Below are positions 7,960 through 16,771 of a DNA stretch of 38,538 nucleotides, in pieces. Under the pieces are notes generated by a model. It searched no databases. It worked only from the letters and a program-made list of their open reading frames with translations, and was not told the origin of the DNA. Position 1 is the first letter of the stretch. The number at the start of each line of letters is the position of its first letter. The DNA is from CAYSRM01 sp964475205 (GTDB taxonomy: Bacteria > Verrucomicrobiota > Kiritimatiellia > UBA8416 > CAYSRM01): positions 1 through 38,538 of the forward strand of contig CAYYVQ010000020.1 of the NCBI GenBank assembly GCA_964475205.1. Reading direction: 5' to 3'. A program made the position numbers and the translations under genes.

Positions 7960-8043
7960 TCAGAAAGGCTGGCGACCAGGAACCCGGCGCGCCATTTCGT
8001 AAAACGAAATTCCAGACCATAGTACATAGTCCGCGCACATCCG

Positions 8044-9300
8044 CTATCTTTTCTTTATCACCAGCACCGCGTTGTTACCGCCAAAACCGAAACTGTTCTT
8101 AAGCGCGAATTCGGCGTCGATCTGTGCTGAACTCGTCGGTACAAGGTTCAGGTTGCATTCCGGATCGCGTTCATCCAGATTCAGGTTCGCTGGAGAAAGT
8201 TCATTCTCAAGGCTGAGGATAGTCATGATGCTTTCTACAGCCCCACAGGCTCCGAGCAGATGACCAAAGAAAGATTTATTTGATGCCACAGGAATCCGGT
8301 CTGTTTCTGAGCCAAGAGCCACGCGTATGGACTGGCTTTCCGCAGGATCGTTTGCTTTTGTAGCTGTTCCATGCGCGTTAATGTAACCTACATGCTCAGG
8401 CGATATGCCCGCGGAATCAAGCGCCATACGAATTGCTTTTTCCTGTCCCTCCGGACTCGGGCGGGTTATGTGTTCGGCATCCGAAGACTCCCCGTATCCG
8501 GCTATTTCCGCCCTGATGCCGGCGCCACGTGCCAGGGCGGTTTCTTCGTTCTCAAGCACCAGCGCGCCGGCGCCTTCTCCCAGAACGCAGCCATCCCGGT
8601 CTTTGTCAAAAGGGCGGCAGGCAAGTTCCGGCGCTTCCTTCTTTGAAAGAACACCCAGATTGTTCCATGCGCCGTAAAGGAAAGGGTCGAACGGGGCGTC
8701 AGTCCCCACGCACAGAACAGCGTCCGAATATCCATCTCTGATCATACGGAAGCCTATTCCTATTGCATTGGTCGAAGAAGAACATGCTGAAACCGTAACG
8801 TAATTGGGTCCGGTTAACTTGAATTGCATTGAAAGCTGAGACGAAATTGCATTCGCCATCCCCCGGGGCACGGAAGTGGGACGCACACCTCGAAGTCCTT
8901 TTTCGAAATAGCCTGTAAATGTTTCATAGAGAGTATGTGATACACCGGTTCCCGTACCCGCAATGACAGCTACGTTCCAGGGCTCGGCTTCTCCCGCATC
9001 CGGAACAAGGCCGCTTTGTTTCAAGGCTGTTCCGGCGGCCAGCATGGCAAGATCTATTGTTCGGTCTTTTCTTGACGCCAGTCCGGCTTCTTTTAGAGCC
9101 GTTTCAAGCTTTCCTTTTTCTATTTCGGCTCCGTTCTTTGACTTGTAATCACTGACATCAAGAGAGTGAATCCTTCTGATACCGGTCTTGCTGCTGACCA
9201 GGTGTTGCCAGATTTCGTCTTCCCCGATGCCGCATGGCGTTACGGCGCCTATGCCCGTCACTGCAACCTTCCGTTTTGGTGTAACTGTGCTCCCGTTCAT
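8044..9300 (-). CDS. FabF-like beta-ketoacyl-ACP synthase II
   Basis: 418-residue thiolase-fold condensing enzyme joining malonyl-ACP to an acyl chain. The Cys-His-His triad is intact: Cys173 in VSACSSS, His310 in NAHGTATKANDPAE and His347 in NKSFFGHLLGACGA. The ending NSFGFGGNNAVLVI is typical of FabF. AAGGA stands seven bases before the ATG. It converges on the LpxL-type gene; the 84 bp between hold a small hairpin ATTTCGT-AAA-ACGAAAT (7994-8010) with no T-run. Upstream, only 18 bp separate it from oppF, so it is likely transcribed with the oppDF genes, though its function ties it to the fabG-acp-LpxL set across the convergence point. It may be the main FabF or a specialised synthase. Confidence 0.87.
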   Translation of the reverse strand: MNGSTVTPKRKVAVTGIGAVTPCGIGEDEIWQHLVSSKTGIRRIHSLDVSDYKSKNGAEIEKGKLETALKEAGLASRKDRTIDLAMLAAGTALKQSGLVPDAGEAEPWNVAVIAGTGTGVSHTLYETFTGYFEKGLRGVRPTSVPRGMANAISSQLSMQFKLTGPNYVTVSACSSSTNAIGIGFRMIRDGYSDAVLCVGTDAPFDPFLYGAWNNLGVLSKKEAPELACRPFDKDRDGCVLGEGAGALVLENEETALARGAGIRAEIAGYGESSDAEHITRPSPEGQEKAIRMALDSAGISPEHVGYINAHGTATKANDPAESQSIRVALGSETDRIPVASNKSFFGHLLGACGAVESIMTILSLENELSPANLNLDERDPECNLNLVPTSSAQIDAEFALKNSFGFGGNNAVLVIKKR

Positions 9301-9318
9301 CCCGGATTCCTTTGCCGC

Positions 9319-10356
9319 TTATTGTTGTCTCTGAATATTTTCGCGAATTTTCATTGTCTCAGGCTTGCTCAGAGCAAATATTTCTTCTGCGAAGTGGCAT
9401 ACGGAGGTGTGGTTTTCTGAAACTCTTTTACGTGGAGGTATGAGTTCCCGGCAGATATCCCTGGCGCGATGACACCTCGGATGAAAAGGGCAACCGGGAA
9501 TTCTGTCGGTTCCAGAGGGAACATCGCCTTGAAGAACAATCCTTTTTGATCCTTCGGTTCTTGCCGTTAAACCCTTTTCCACATCCGGAACGGCCGAAAG
9601 AAGCGCCTCCGTATAGGGATGCGCAGGATGCTCGAAAATTTCCAAAGCCGCGGCATGTTCAACAATCCCGCCGAGATACATCACGAAAATGCGGTCGCAC
9701 ATGTATTTAACCACTGCCAGATCATGAGCGATAAAAATGTAGGAAAGCTTCCGCTGGTTCTGTAAATCCAGCATCAAATTCAGTATCTGCACCTGGACAG
9801 ATACGTCAAGCGCCGACACCGGTTCATCTGCAATCACAAGCGAAGGATTAAGCGCCAGGGCTCTTGCTATACCCAGCCGTTGCCTTTGGCCGCCGCTGAA
9901 CTCGTGCGGGTAACGGGACGCATAGCTGCTTTCCAGACCGACAGACTCGAGAGCAGATGCAACCTTCCGCCGCCGTTCAAGTTTGTTTCTGCATATTCCG
10001 TGGATCTTGAGAACTTCCGAAATTGCAGATCCGATTGTCAGCCGGGGGTTCAATGATCCGAAAGGATCCTGGAAGATCATCTGAATTTCTCTCCTGAGGA
10101 ATTTCGGGTTGTTTTTCAGAAGATCGCGGACATCTCGACCATTATACATTATCCTGCCGGAAGTTAATTCCGTCAGACCTATTATTGCGCTTCCGAGTGT
10201 TGTTTTCCCGCAACCGCTTTCCCCTACCAGGCCTACTGTCTCTCCTCGAGAGACAGACAGGCTGACATCGTTTACAGCTATAAGCCGGTTTTTTCTTCCC
10301 CTGCGGTCCCGCACAGCGAAACCGGCTTCAGCTCTTTCTATTGAAAGCATTCCCAT
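9319..10356 (-). CDS. oppF: Oligopeptide/dipeptide ABC transporter ATPase (OppF/DppF type)
   Basis: 345-residue ATP-binding subunit. Walker A GESGCGKT (residues 45-52), signature FSGGQRQRLGIARAL, Walker B LVIADEPVSALD and the switch His in IFIAHDLAVV are all intact. The C-terminal oligopeptide-transporter extension carries the Cys pattern GCPFHPRCHRARDIC. The partner oppD is upstream, separated by 212 bp of repeats where these genes usually touch. The permeases and binding protein are absent from the window, so the pair must work with subunits encoded elsewhere. Substrate (peptides or nickel) cannot be read from the ATPases. Confidence 0.9.
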   Translation of the reverse strand: MGMLSIERAEAGFAVRDRRGRKNRLIAVNDVSLSVSRGETVGLVGESGCGKTTLGSAIIGLTELTSGRIMYNGRDVRDLLKNNPKFLRREIQMIFQDPFGSLNPRLTIGSAISEVLKIHGICRNKLERRRKVASALESVGLESSYASRYPHEFSGGQRQRLGIARALALNPSLVIADEPVSALDVSVQVQILNLMLDLQNQRKLSYIFIAHDLAVVKYMCDRIFVMYLGGIVEHAAALEIFEHPAHPYTEALLSAVPDVEKGLTARTEGSKRIVLQGDVPSGTDRIPGCPFHPRCHRARDICRELIPPRKRVSENHTSVCHFAEEIFALSKPETMKIRENIQRQQ

Positions 10357-10418
10357 AAATTAACCTATTCCGATCTATTTTTCTCGTTTCCCAGCCTGGA
10401 TTATTCCCAGCAAGGAAA

Positions 10419-10511
10419 TTTAACCACGGATAACACTGATTACACGGATAAAGTATAAGAATGATGGATATAAAACAAAAATCCGTGTTATCAGTGCAAT
10501 CAGTGGTTAAA
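10419..10511 (+). repeat. 93-bp imperfect palindromic dispersed repeat, copy A
   Basis: Starts TTTAACCACGGATAACACTG and ends TCAGTGCAATCAGTGGTTAAA, so the two 31-base arms are largely complementary around a 31-base centre. A near-identical copy lies in reverse orientation at 33899-33992, sharing even the centre (AAGTATAAGAATGATGGATA). It sits in the oppD-oppF spacer. The ACCACGGAT...ACACGGAT words are of a kind common between genes in uncultivated bacteria. Confidence 0.75.
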
Positions 10512-10550
10512 AAATATCAGCAAACGACTTGTACATTATTATTCCGAAAA

Positions 10551-10571
10551 GTTGATGAATAGATCAGGCTA
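10551..10571 (+). mobile_element. Right-end remnant of the 179-bp MITE-like element
   Basis: GTTGATGAATAGATCAGGCTA matches the right terminus of the full copies. Nothing else of the element is left. Its last three bases, CTA, form the TAG stop codon of oppD on the minus strand. Confidence 0.65.
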
Positions 10572-11555
10572 AATGTACGGATAATTGCACCGCACCTCTC
10601 TCTTTCCTTCGCCCTTCAGTTCAAGGGCAGGTTCAACGGCGTGGCACGGCTCTTGAGCTCTTGGGCACCGCGGCGCAAACCGACAGGCATGAGGAAGCAT
10701 GGACGGATCGGGCACTGAGCCTGGTATTCCCTTTATTCTTTTGCCTTTGCCTGGCCAGCTTTCAAGATCCGGCACAGCATTAATCAATCCTCGTGTATAA
10801 GGATGAGCCGGCTGTCTCAATGTCTCTTCCGCCGGACCTGATTCGACCACCCTGCCCGCGTACATTACATAGATATAATGGGCCATCTCAGCAACAAGTC
10901 CCAGGTTATGGGTAATCAATAAGATCGCCATCTTCATCTCTAACTGCAGCCGCTTCATAAGTTCAAGAATCTGCGCCTGAATTGTAACATCCAGAGCTGT
11001 CGTCGGTTCGTCGGCAACAAGCAAACCCGGCCTGGCCGCCAGCGCCATTGCAATCATTGTCCTCTGCTGCATGCCGCCGCTTAATTCGTGTGGATAGGCC
11101 TTGATTCGGCGCGCCGGATCAGGCAGGCCGACGGTGTGCATAAGTTGCATAATTTCTTCTCTCGACCCTGTCCCTTTCCCGTGCAGCCGCAGGGCTTCTG
11201 CAATCTGAGACCCGACATTTACCACCGGGTTCAGCGAACTGCCCGGTTCCTGAAAAATGTAGCCTATCTTGCTTCCGCGCACACGTCTGAGTTCCCGATC
11301 CGTCATCCCGAGGACATCGCTACCGTCTATCACTATAGAGCCGTCTTCATAGAAGCCTGGAGGCTCGGGCACCAGTTTAGCCATGGAAAGGGCTGTAACA
11401 CTCTTCCCGCACCCGCTTTCGCCCACAAGCGCCACGGTTTCACCTTTGCGGATGCTGAGACAAATTCCGTCCACTGCCTTGACCGGTTTTGCACGGGAGC
11501 CAAACCATGTCTTCAACCCTGAAATTCTGACAAATAAATCATCGGCTCCGGTCAT
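10569..11555 (-). CDS. oppD: Oligopeptide/dipeptide ABC transporter ATPase (OppD/DppD type)
   Basis: 328-residue ATP-binding subunit with Walker A GESGCGKS, signature LSGGMQQRTMIAMAL, Walker B LLVADEPTTALD and the switch His in LLITHNLGLV. The C-terminal extension has the Cys pattern CRFAPRCPRAQEPC. Its ATG overlaps the xseB stop by 4 bp (ATGA), so it is translationally coupled to the exonuclease VII small subunit, an unusual partner. Its TAG stop lies exactly in the end of a MITE-like remnant, so the last residues may have been set by that insertion. The length is normal, so function is probably kept. Confidence 0.9.
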   Translation of the reverse strand: MTGADDLFVRISGLKTWFGSRAKPVKAVDGICLSIRKGETVALVGESGCGKSVTALSMAKLVPEPPGFYEDGSIVIDGSDVLGMTDRELRRVRGSKIGYIFQEPGSSLNPVVNVGSQIAEALRLHGKGTGSREEIMQLMHTVGLPDPARRIKAYPHELSGGMQQRTMIAMALAARPGLLVADEPTTALDVTIQAQILELMKRLQLEMKMAILLITHNLGLVAEMAHYIYVMYAGRVVESGPAEETLRQPAHPYTRGLINAVPDLESWPGKGKRIKGIPGSVPDPSMLPHACRFAPRCPRAQEPCHAVEPALELKGEGKREVRCNYPYI

Positions 11556-11866
11556 GCAAAAAGCTCTCCCCCGGCATTGTCATTTTCGAATGAACCCCCT
11601 TGTTCATCCTGACTGTCGTCCATTTGTTCGGGAACCATCTGATCCCCTTTTTTTACAAGCACTTCTATTTTACGCTCTACCTCCTCTAGTTTCCCGGAAC
11701 ATTGCTTTAGGAGCTTCTGCCCTTCCTCAAAACGAGTAATCATTTTTTCAAGACTCAAAGAACCGCTTTCCATTTCCTTGACTATCTGTTCAAGTCTTTC
11801 GAGAGACTGTTCAAAGCTCATTTTCTTCTTTCCGTTTTTTTCGTCCGTTCCAGTTTTCTCTTTCAT
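11552..11866 (-). CDS. xseB: Exodeoxyribonuclease VII small subunit
   Basis: 104 residues, longer than the usual 70-85. The family core, a helical hairpin, is residues 16-75 (MSFEQSLERLEQIVKEMESG, then LSLEKMITRFEEGQKLLKQC). The extra acidic C-terminal tail of about 25 residues (rich in Asp/Glu/Gln) is not part of the family. The N-terminal 15 residues are Lys-rich, and translation could also begin at Met16. It lies 78 bp after xseA and overlaps oppD by 4 bp. XseB subunits bind the XseA C-terminal coils to form the ssDNA exonuclease. Confidence 0.9.
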   Translation of the reverse strand: MKEKTGTDEKNGKKKMSFEQSLERLEQIVKEMESGSLSLEKMITRFEEGQKLLKQCSGKLEEVERKIEVLVKKGDQMVPEQMDDSQDEQGGSFENDNAGGELFA

Positions 11867-11944
11867 GATTCAACTCTCCTGTGGTGATGTCTGTTCTTTG
11901 CCTTTTTTCGCGCTTTTGTATTCCAATCGGGAAAAATCTCCGAA

Positions 11945-13219
11945 TCATCCGGCCGAAGAGCCGATGACTCGCGATTCTATGCTTCCTTCCGCCACTTCCG
12001 TGGCAATAATCTCGTTTTCCCTCACATCGGCTGCAGACCTTACAATCTCCCCGTTGCGATTCTTTGTCAAGCTGTAGCCTCTCCCAAGCACTGCTCTAGG
12101 ATTGTAAGCGTTAATCTCGCTCTCCAGCTTCTCAAGGTTATGGCGGCATCTCTGGCTCCACATTCGTGCTTGATGGAGCATCCTTATGGACAGATCATCA
12201 ACACGCTGCCGTGATTGACGCGCAGATTCCATAAGCTGGTGACGCATCATCATCTGGAGGGATTCGAGTCTCTGGGAATACCGTGCAACAACATTTCCCG
12301 GTTCCTTGAACACATAACTGCCCTCTGCGGCAGCAAGCCTGTTGCGCAAAAAAGTGATCTTCTCCCGAAGCGTCATTAAAAGCCTGCGTTCCAGCTCGCT
12401 TATATTTTTCTCATATTCCTTTTTGCGTCCAACCACCAGTTCGGCCGCAGCCGAAGGGGTCGGCGCTCTCAAATCGGCGACAAAATCGCTTATAGTAAAA
12501 TCTATCTCGTGCCCCACCGCGGAAATGACCGGAATACGGCAAGCCGCAATCGCTCTTGCAACAACCTCTTCATTGAACGCCCAGAGATCCTCCATGCTGC
12601 CGCCGCCCCGCCCCGCAATGATTACATCCATATCCTTCTTTTTATCGAAATATGCTATAGCTCCAGCTATCTCTTTCGCGGCCTCTGCTCCCTGTACCTT
12701 TACCGGGTAAAGTTGAAGGTGCAGATTTGGAAACCGCCGGAATATGACGTTGAGAATATCCCTGATTGCCGCTCCTGTTCCGGAAGTTACAACGCCGATA
12801 TGCTGGGGCAGCGCGGGAACAGGCTTCTTTAAAGACTTGTCGAAAAGCCCTTCTTTAAGCAGTTTCTGCTTGAGCTTTTCAAACTGTTCCTGGAGCTCCC
12901 CTTTTCCGCTTTTTTCCATCCGTCGGATGATAATCTGGTAATTCCCGCTTCTTTCATAGACGCTGATGTCACCGTAGACTCTCACCAGCAAACCGTCAAC
13001 AGGCTGGAACGTGAGTCCGCGTTGATTTCTCCTGAACAATACGCCTGATATCTGGGCGTTCTCGTCCTTTATGGTCAGGTAATAATGCCCTGACTGGGGC
13101 CGCCTGACGTTGGAAATCTCGCCCTCCAGCCACACAGAGCCGACGCATGATGCCAAGGTTGACTTTATAAGCCGTGTCAGTTCCACGACCTTGTATATCT
13201 TTTTGGTTTCTTTCTGCAC
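11945..13219 (-). CDS. xseA: Exodeoxyribonuclease VII large subunit
   Basis: 424 residues. An N-terminal OB-fold DNA-binding domain (about 5-105: VWLEGEISNVRRPQSGHYYL) precedes the catalytic domain (about 125-320) with GTGAAIRDILNV, GRGGGSMEDLWAFNEE and GHEIDFTISDFVADLRAPTP, followed by the long coiled-coil that binds XseB. The C-terminal segment LGRGYSLTKNRNGEIVRSA is conserved. It starts 13 bp after the rny stop and is followed by xseB, so it is operonic. Its role is processive degradation of single-stranded DNA into short oligonucleotides. Confidence 0.95.
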   Translation of the reverse strand: MQKETKKIYKVVELTRLIKSTLASCVGSVWLEGEISNVRRPQSGHYYLTIKDENAQISGVLFRRNQRGLTFQPVDGLLVRVYGDISVYERSGNYQIIIRRMEKSGKGELQEQFEKLKQKLLKEGLFDKSLKKPVPALPQHIGVVTSGTGAAIRDILNVIFRRFPNLHLQLYPVKVQGAEAAKEIAGAIAYFDKKKDMDVIIAGRGGGSMEDLWAFNEEVVARAIAACRIPVISAVGHEIDFTISDFVADLRAPTPSAAAELVVGRKKEYEKNISELERRLLMTLREKITFLRNRLAAAEGSYVFKEPGNVVARYSQRLESLQMMMRHQLMESARQSRQRVDDLSIRMLHQARMWSQRCRHNLEKLESEINAYNPRAVLGRGYSLTKNRNGEIVRSAADVRENEIIATEVAEGSIESRVIGSSAG

Positions 13220-13232
13220 GGACTTCCTTTAA

Positions 13233-14789
13233 CTAGTGTGCGTATTCAACGCATCGTGTTTCCCTTACTACAACCACTTTGATCTGGCCTGGATACTGAA
13301 GTTCGCTTTCAATTTTCCTGCTTATATCCCTGGCCAGCGACAATGCGCCGTTGTCATCGACTTTTTCGGGTATTACTATAACACGTACTTCCCGGCCCGC
13401 CTGCATGGCATAACTTTTGGCAACCCCTTCAAATTCTGTTGCTGCTGATTCGAGTTTTTCGAGACGCTTGACATAAAGCTCGGTAGTCTCAGACCTGGCC
13501 CCGACCCTTGAACTGGAGATTGCGTCTGCTGCGGAGGCCAGCACCGCGTACAGACTCTCGCGTTCCACTTCCTCATGGTGAGCCGCCACGGCATTAATAA
13601 CAACTGAGGATTCGCCTTCTTTTTTCAGGAAATCCGCGCCGATTATAGCGTGCCCTCCCTCGATTTCGTGGTCAAGAGCCTTGCCAATATCGTGAAACAG
13701 CCCGACCCTCTTTGCAAGCGAAGCATCAAGCCCCAGTTCCCCGGCCATCACCCCCATAAGCTGAGCTACCTCCACCGAATGCTGAAGGACATTCTGCGTG
13801 TAACTGGTTCTGAATTTGAGACGTCCCAGCATTCGCAGAAGGGAAGGACTTATCTCCTGAGCCCCGACGGAATAAGCTGCTTCCTCACCGGCAGTGCGTA
13901 TGGTTTCGTCCATGTGTTCTCTTGTGCTCTGGACTATCTCTTCAATGCGGGCAGGGTGAATGCGTCCGTCAGAAATCAAAGCTTCAAGAGCCTGTCTTGC
14001 CACCTCGCGCCGGATCGGATCAAAACCGGAAAGAACTACCGCTTCAGGTGTATCGTCGATAAGAATATTTATTCCTGTCGCCGATTCCAGGGCCTTGATA
14101 TTTCTTCCATCCCTGCCGATAATCCGACCCTTCATACCGTCGTTCGGCAAAAGAACCGTGCTGGTGGTCATTTCGCTTGCGTGAGAAGCCGCATACTTCT
14201 GGATGGAAAGAGCGACTATCTTTCTGGCCTCTTTGTTGGCAGTTTCTCGTGCCCGCTCCTGCATTTTTCTGATCAGGTTGCTGATATCGCCTTGAACTTC
14301 AGCTTGAACCCTATCAAGCAATGCCTTTCTGGCATCTTCTCTGGTCATTGCCGCCACTTTCTGGAGTTTTGCTTTTTCCTGCCGGGACAGATCGGCAACC
14401 TCAACCCGCTCCTGTTCAAGCATGGATTTTGTTTTTTCGATCTCGGCAAGTTTGGTTTCAAGGTTGAATTCCTTTTTCTCTATCATGGAAACCTTGCGGT
14501 CAAGATTCGTCTCTCTTTCCGTTATTCTTTCCTCCTGGTCCACCAGTTTTTTAAGTTTCGACTCAGTTGTGCTTTCAAAATCCTCCCTTGCTTTCAGAAC
14601 CTCGGCCTTTGCCTTGATTTCGGCCTCTCTTCTAATCGAATCGGCATCGACTTTTGCTTTCTCCAGCACAAGCCTGGCCTGCTGTTCCCTGCTTTCAGAC
14701 CGTGATGAGCCGATTAAATATCGGACAAGGTACCCGGCTCCAGCCCCAAGCATAACCCCCAGAATTCCTGTCAGTACTATAATACCCAT
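13233..14789 (-). CDS. rny: Ribonuclease Y
   Basis: 518-residue membrane-anchored endoribonuclease that starts mRNA decay. One N-terminal transmembrane helix (about residues 3-27) is followed by a long charged coiled coil (about 30-200), a KH domain (about 207-270, GRIIGRDGRNIKALESATG) and an HD domain (about 330-430) with the metal-binding FHDIGKA. The usual length is about 520. Having RNase Y as a main RNase is typical of Firmicutes and of many non-proteobacterial Gram-negatives. It lies 64 bp after the cyclo-ligase gene and 13 bp before xseA. Confidence 0.96.
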   Translation of the reverse strand: MGIIVLTGILGVMLGAGAGYLVRYLIGSSRSESREQQARLVLEKAKVDADSIRREAEIKAKAEVLKAREDFESTTESKLKKLVDQEERITERETNLDRKVSMIEKKEFNLETKLAEIEKTKSMLEQERVEVADLSRQEKAKLQKVAAMTREDARKALLDRVQAEVQGDISNLIRKMQERARETANKEARKIVALSIQKYAASHASEMTTSTVLLPNDGMKGRIIGRDGRNIKALESATGINILIDDTPEAVVLSGFDPIRREVARQALEALISDGRIHPARIEEIVQSTREHMDETIRTAGEEAAYSVGAQEISPSLLRMLGRLKFRTSYTQNVLQHSVEVAQLMGVMAGELGLDASLAKRVGLFHDIGKALDHEIEGGHAIIGADFLKKEGESSVVINAVAAHHEEVERESLYAVLASAADAISSSRVGARSETTELYVKRLEKLESAATEFEGVAKSYAMQAGREVRVIVIPEKVDDNGALSLARDISRKIESELQYPGQIKVVVVRETRCVEYAH

Positions 14790-14853
14790 TCCGCTGTTCC
14801 TTTCTCCTGATCGGACAAACGCCCGTATTTGTTATTTTTCTTTACGCTATGCA

Positions 14854-15426
14854 TTACCTGCAATGAATAACCCGCGACTCTGTAACCACCATGTCAACGC
14901 GCATGTCGTATGGTTCCTGAGGCAGGATGTCGAAAACCTGAAAATCATAAGCCAACCCAAGCTTGAGCGCGTCATTCTTGTGTTCGCGGCTGAGAATGCG
15001 GTCATAATGTCCTCCGCCATGCCCGATCCTCTCTCCCCGGCGTCCGAAAGCCAGGCCTGGAATTACAAAAATATCCACCTTCAAAGACTTGACCCATTCA
15101 GGAAAGCGCGGTTCCCTTGTTCCGCAATTGCCTTCGCGCATCTCCATACCGTCCCGGTATTCTGCCATCCGGTATTCGCCTCGCTCATCATCAAAAGCCG
15201 GGACACACAATATTTTTCCTTCATTCCGGCAGAACAAAACAATGTTATCTGTATCAATCTCCCAGGGAAGACTCAGGTAAACGCTGACAATTCGTGCGGT
15301 TTTAAAATCTTCAACCTCTTCGAGCTGCCGCGCCGCCATAATGCTTGCAGTCGCCCTCTTTCGAGGATCTATTTTTTTTCTGCAGGCGTTAATTGCGGTC
15401 CGTATTTCCTCTTTTGTTTTGACCAT
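14854..15426 (-). CDS. 5-formyltetrahydrofolate cyclo-ligase
   Basis: 190 residues. Converts 5-formyl-THF plus ATP to 5,10-methenyl-THF, recycling a folate that inhibits one-carbon enzymes. The N-terminal basic helix (IRTAINACRKKIDPRKRA), PWEIDTDNI and the C-terminal nucleotide loop RIGHGGGHYDRIL with LAYDFQ are the family marks (the ygfA/MTHFS group). Its ATG overlaps the rarA stop (TAATG). In proteobacteria this gene is the classic downstream neighbour of 6S RNA, and a 6S-like RNA lies just upstream of rarA here. Confidence 0.92.
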   Translation of the reverse strand: MVKTKEEIRTAINACRKKIDPRKRATASIMAARQLEEVEDFKTARIVSVYLSLPWEIDTDNIVLFCRNEGKILCVPAFDDERGEYRMAEYRDGMEMREGNCGTREPRFPEWVKSLKVDIFVIPGLAFGRRGERIGHGGGHYDRILSREHKNDALKLGLAYDFQVFDILPQEPYDMRVDMVVTESRVIHCR

Positions 15427-16757
15427 TATTGTGAACCTTCTTGCCGAATTGTTTCAGCCCATCGCTCGAGTCTCTTTCTTATGTTCGATTCGTATCCCTG
15501 CGTTCCCGGGATGTAATATTTCGCGTTTGAAGGCACATAGACCTGACCTGTTATGTGCCCCTTATAATCGTGGGGATACTTGTATGTTGATCGGCTGCTG
15601 TTGTCTTCGTCCACGCTTTTAACATGAATATTTCTCAGATGTTCCGGAACCTCGAATGTTCTTCCCGCTTCAACATCCTGCCATGCTTTCTTAATAGCCA
15701 TATAGGATGCGTTACTCTTCGGCGCCGTGGCGAGGTATGTCGCAGCCTGGGAAAGAATTATCCTGGCTTCAGGCATCCCAACATAGTCTGCGCCTGTAAA
15801 TGCTGAAACCGCTATGCCAAGCGCACGCGGATCTGCGTTGCCGATATCCTCGGAGGCAAAAATCACCATTCGCCTGGCAACAAAACGGGGATCTTCACCC
15901 GCGTAAAGCATTTTTGCGAGCCAGTAGACTGCTGCATCAGGATCCGATCCGCGCATACTCTTTATAAAGCCGGAGATTGTGTCATAGTGGCCGTCTTCGT
16001 CATGATCGTAGACTACCGCCTTTTTCTGGATTGACGATTCGGCGATTTCAAGTGTCACATGAACCGTGCCGTCACGGAGCGGCGGCGTTGTCAATACCGC
16101 TATCTCCAGCGCATTTAACGCCCGCCGGGCATCGCCTTCACAGACTCTCGCCAGATGTGCAAGCGCGTCACTGTCTGCGCGAACTCGAAATTCCCCAAGT
16201 CCCCGTTTTTCGGAGAATGTTCGTTCAAGCAATTGTAAAACAGCTTCTTCGCCTAGAGATTTCAACTCAAATATGAGCGACCGGGAGGTGAGCGGACTGT
16301 TGATAAAAAACATGGGATTGTGGGTTGTTGCCCCGACAAGAATTGCAGAACCATCTTCAACATAAGGTAGAAGGATGTCTTGCTGTCCCTTGTTAAAACG
16401 ATGGATCTCGTCTATAAACAGAATTCCAGCCTGGCCCTCTTGCTTCTTGAATTCGCTGGAAGCATTCAGCAATTTTCTAAGTTCGGATACATTAGCTGTT
16501 GCGCCGCTTGTTCTCAGAAAGCGGCGACTGGTGGCGTTGGCAATGACTTCGGCTATTGATGTTTTTCCGCAACCAGGAGGGCCGTAAAGAATGATGCTGT
16601 TCAATCTGTCGGCAGATATGGCGCGACTGAGGAGCCTGCCCTGCCCCAGAATGTGTTCCTGTCCAACTATTTCTTCGATAGCTCTGGGGCGCATTCTGGC
16701 TGCAAGCGGCAGCTTTGAACCGTCATTTTCGGTGTGTTCATTTTTGAACAAATCCAT
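15426..16757 (-). CDS. rarA: Replication-associated recombination protein A (RarA/MgsA AAA+ ATPase)
   Basis: 443 residues. A AAA+ module near the N-terminus has Walker A GPPGCGKTS (about residue 60) and Walker B LFIDEIHRFNKGQQD (about 117-131). Sensor and arginine-finger region SPLTSRSLIFEL follows, then a helical tetramerisation domain (YWLAKMLYAGEDPRFVARR) and the C-terminal motif KYYIPGTQGYE. It acts at stalled replication forks. The predicted 6S RNA terminates 14 bp before its ATG. It shares one base with the cyclo-ligase start. Confidence 0.95.
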   Translation of the reverse strand: MDLFKNEHTENDGSKLPLAARMRPRAIEEIVGQEHILGQGRLLSRAISADRLNSIILYGPPGCGKTSIAEVIANATSRRFLRTSGATANVSELRKLLNASSEFKKQEGQAGILFIDEIHRFNKGQQDILLPYVEDGSAILVGATTHNPMFFINSPLTSRSLIFELKSLGEEAVLQLLERTFSEKRGLGEFRVRADSDALAHLARVCEGDARRALNALEIAVLTTPPLRDGTVHVTLEIAESSIQKKAVVYDHDEDGHYDTISGFIKSMRGSDPDAAVYWLAKMLYAGEDPRFVARRMVIFASEDIGNADPRALGIAVSAFTGADYVGMPEARIILSQAATYLATAPKSNASYMAIKKAWQDVEAGRTFEVPEHLRNIHVKSVDEDNSSRSTYKYPHDYKGHITGQVYVPSNAKYYIPGTQGYESNIRKRLERWAETIRQEGSQ

Positions 16758-16771
16758 GATTTAACCCGGGC

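Noticed and set aside
13650..14705. 351-codon plus-strand ORF opposite rny
   Set aside because: It is antisense to an unmistakable RNase Y; the reading is Phe/Leu/Ser/Arg-rich shadow sequence with no domain.
14422..15516. 364-codon plus-strand ORF over rny and the cyclo-ligase
   Set aside because: It spans the antisense of two well-supported genes and their spacer; protein sequence shows no motif.
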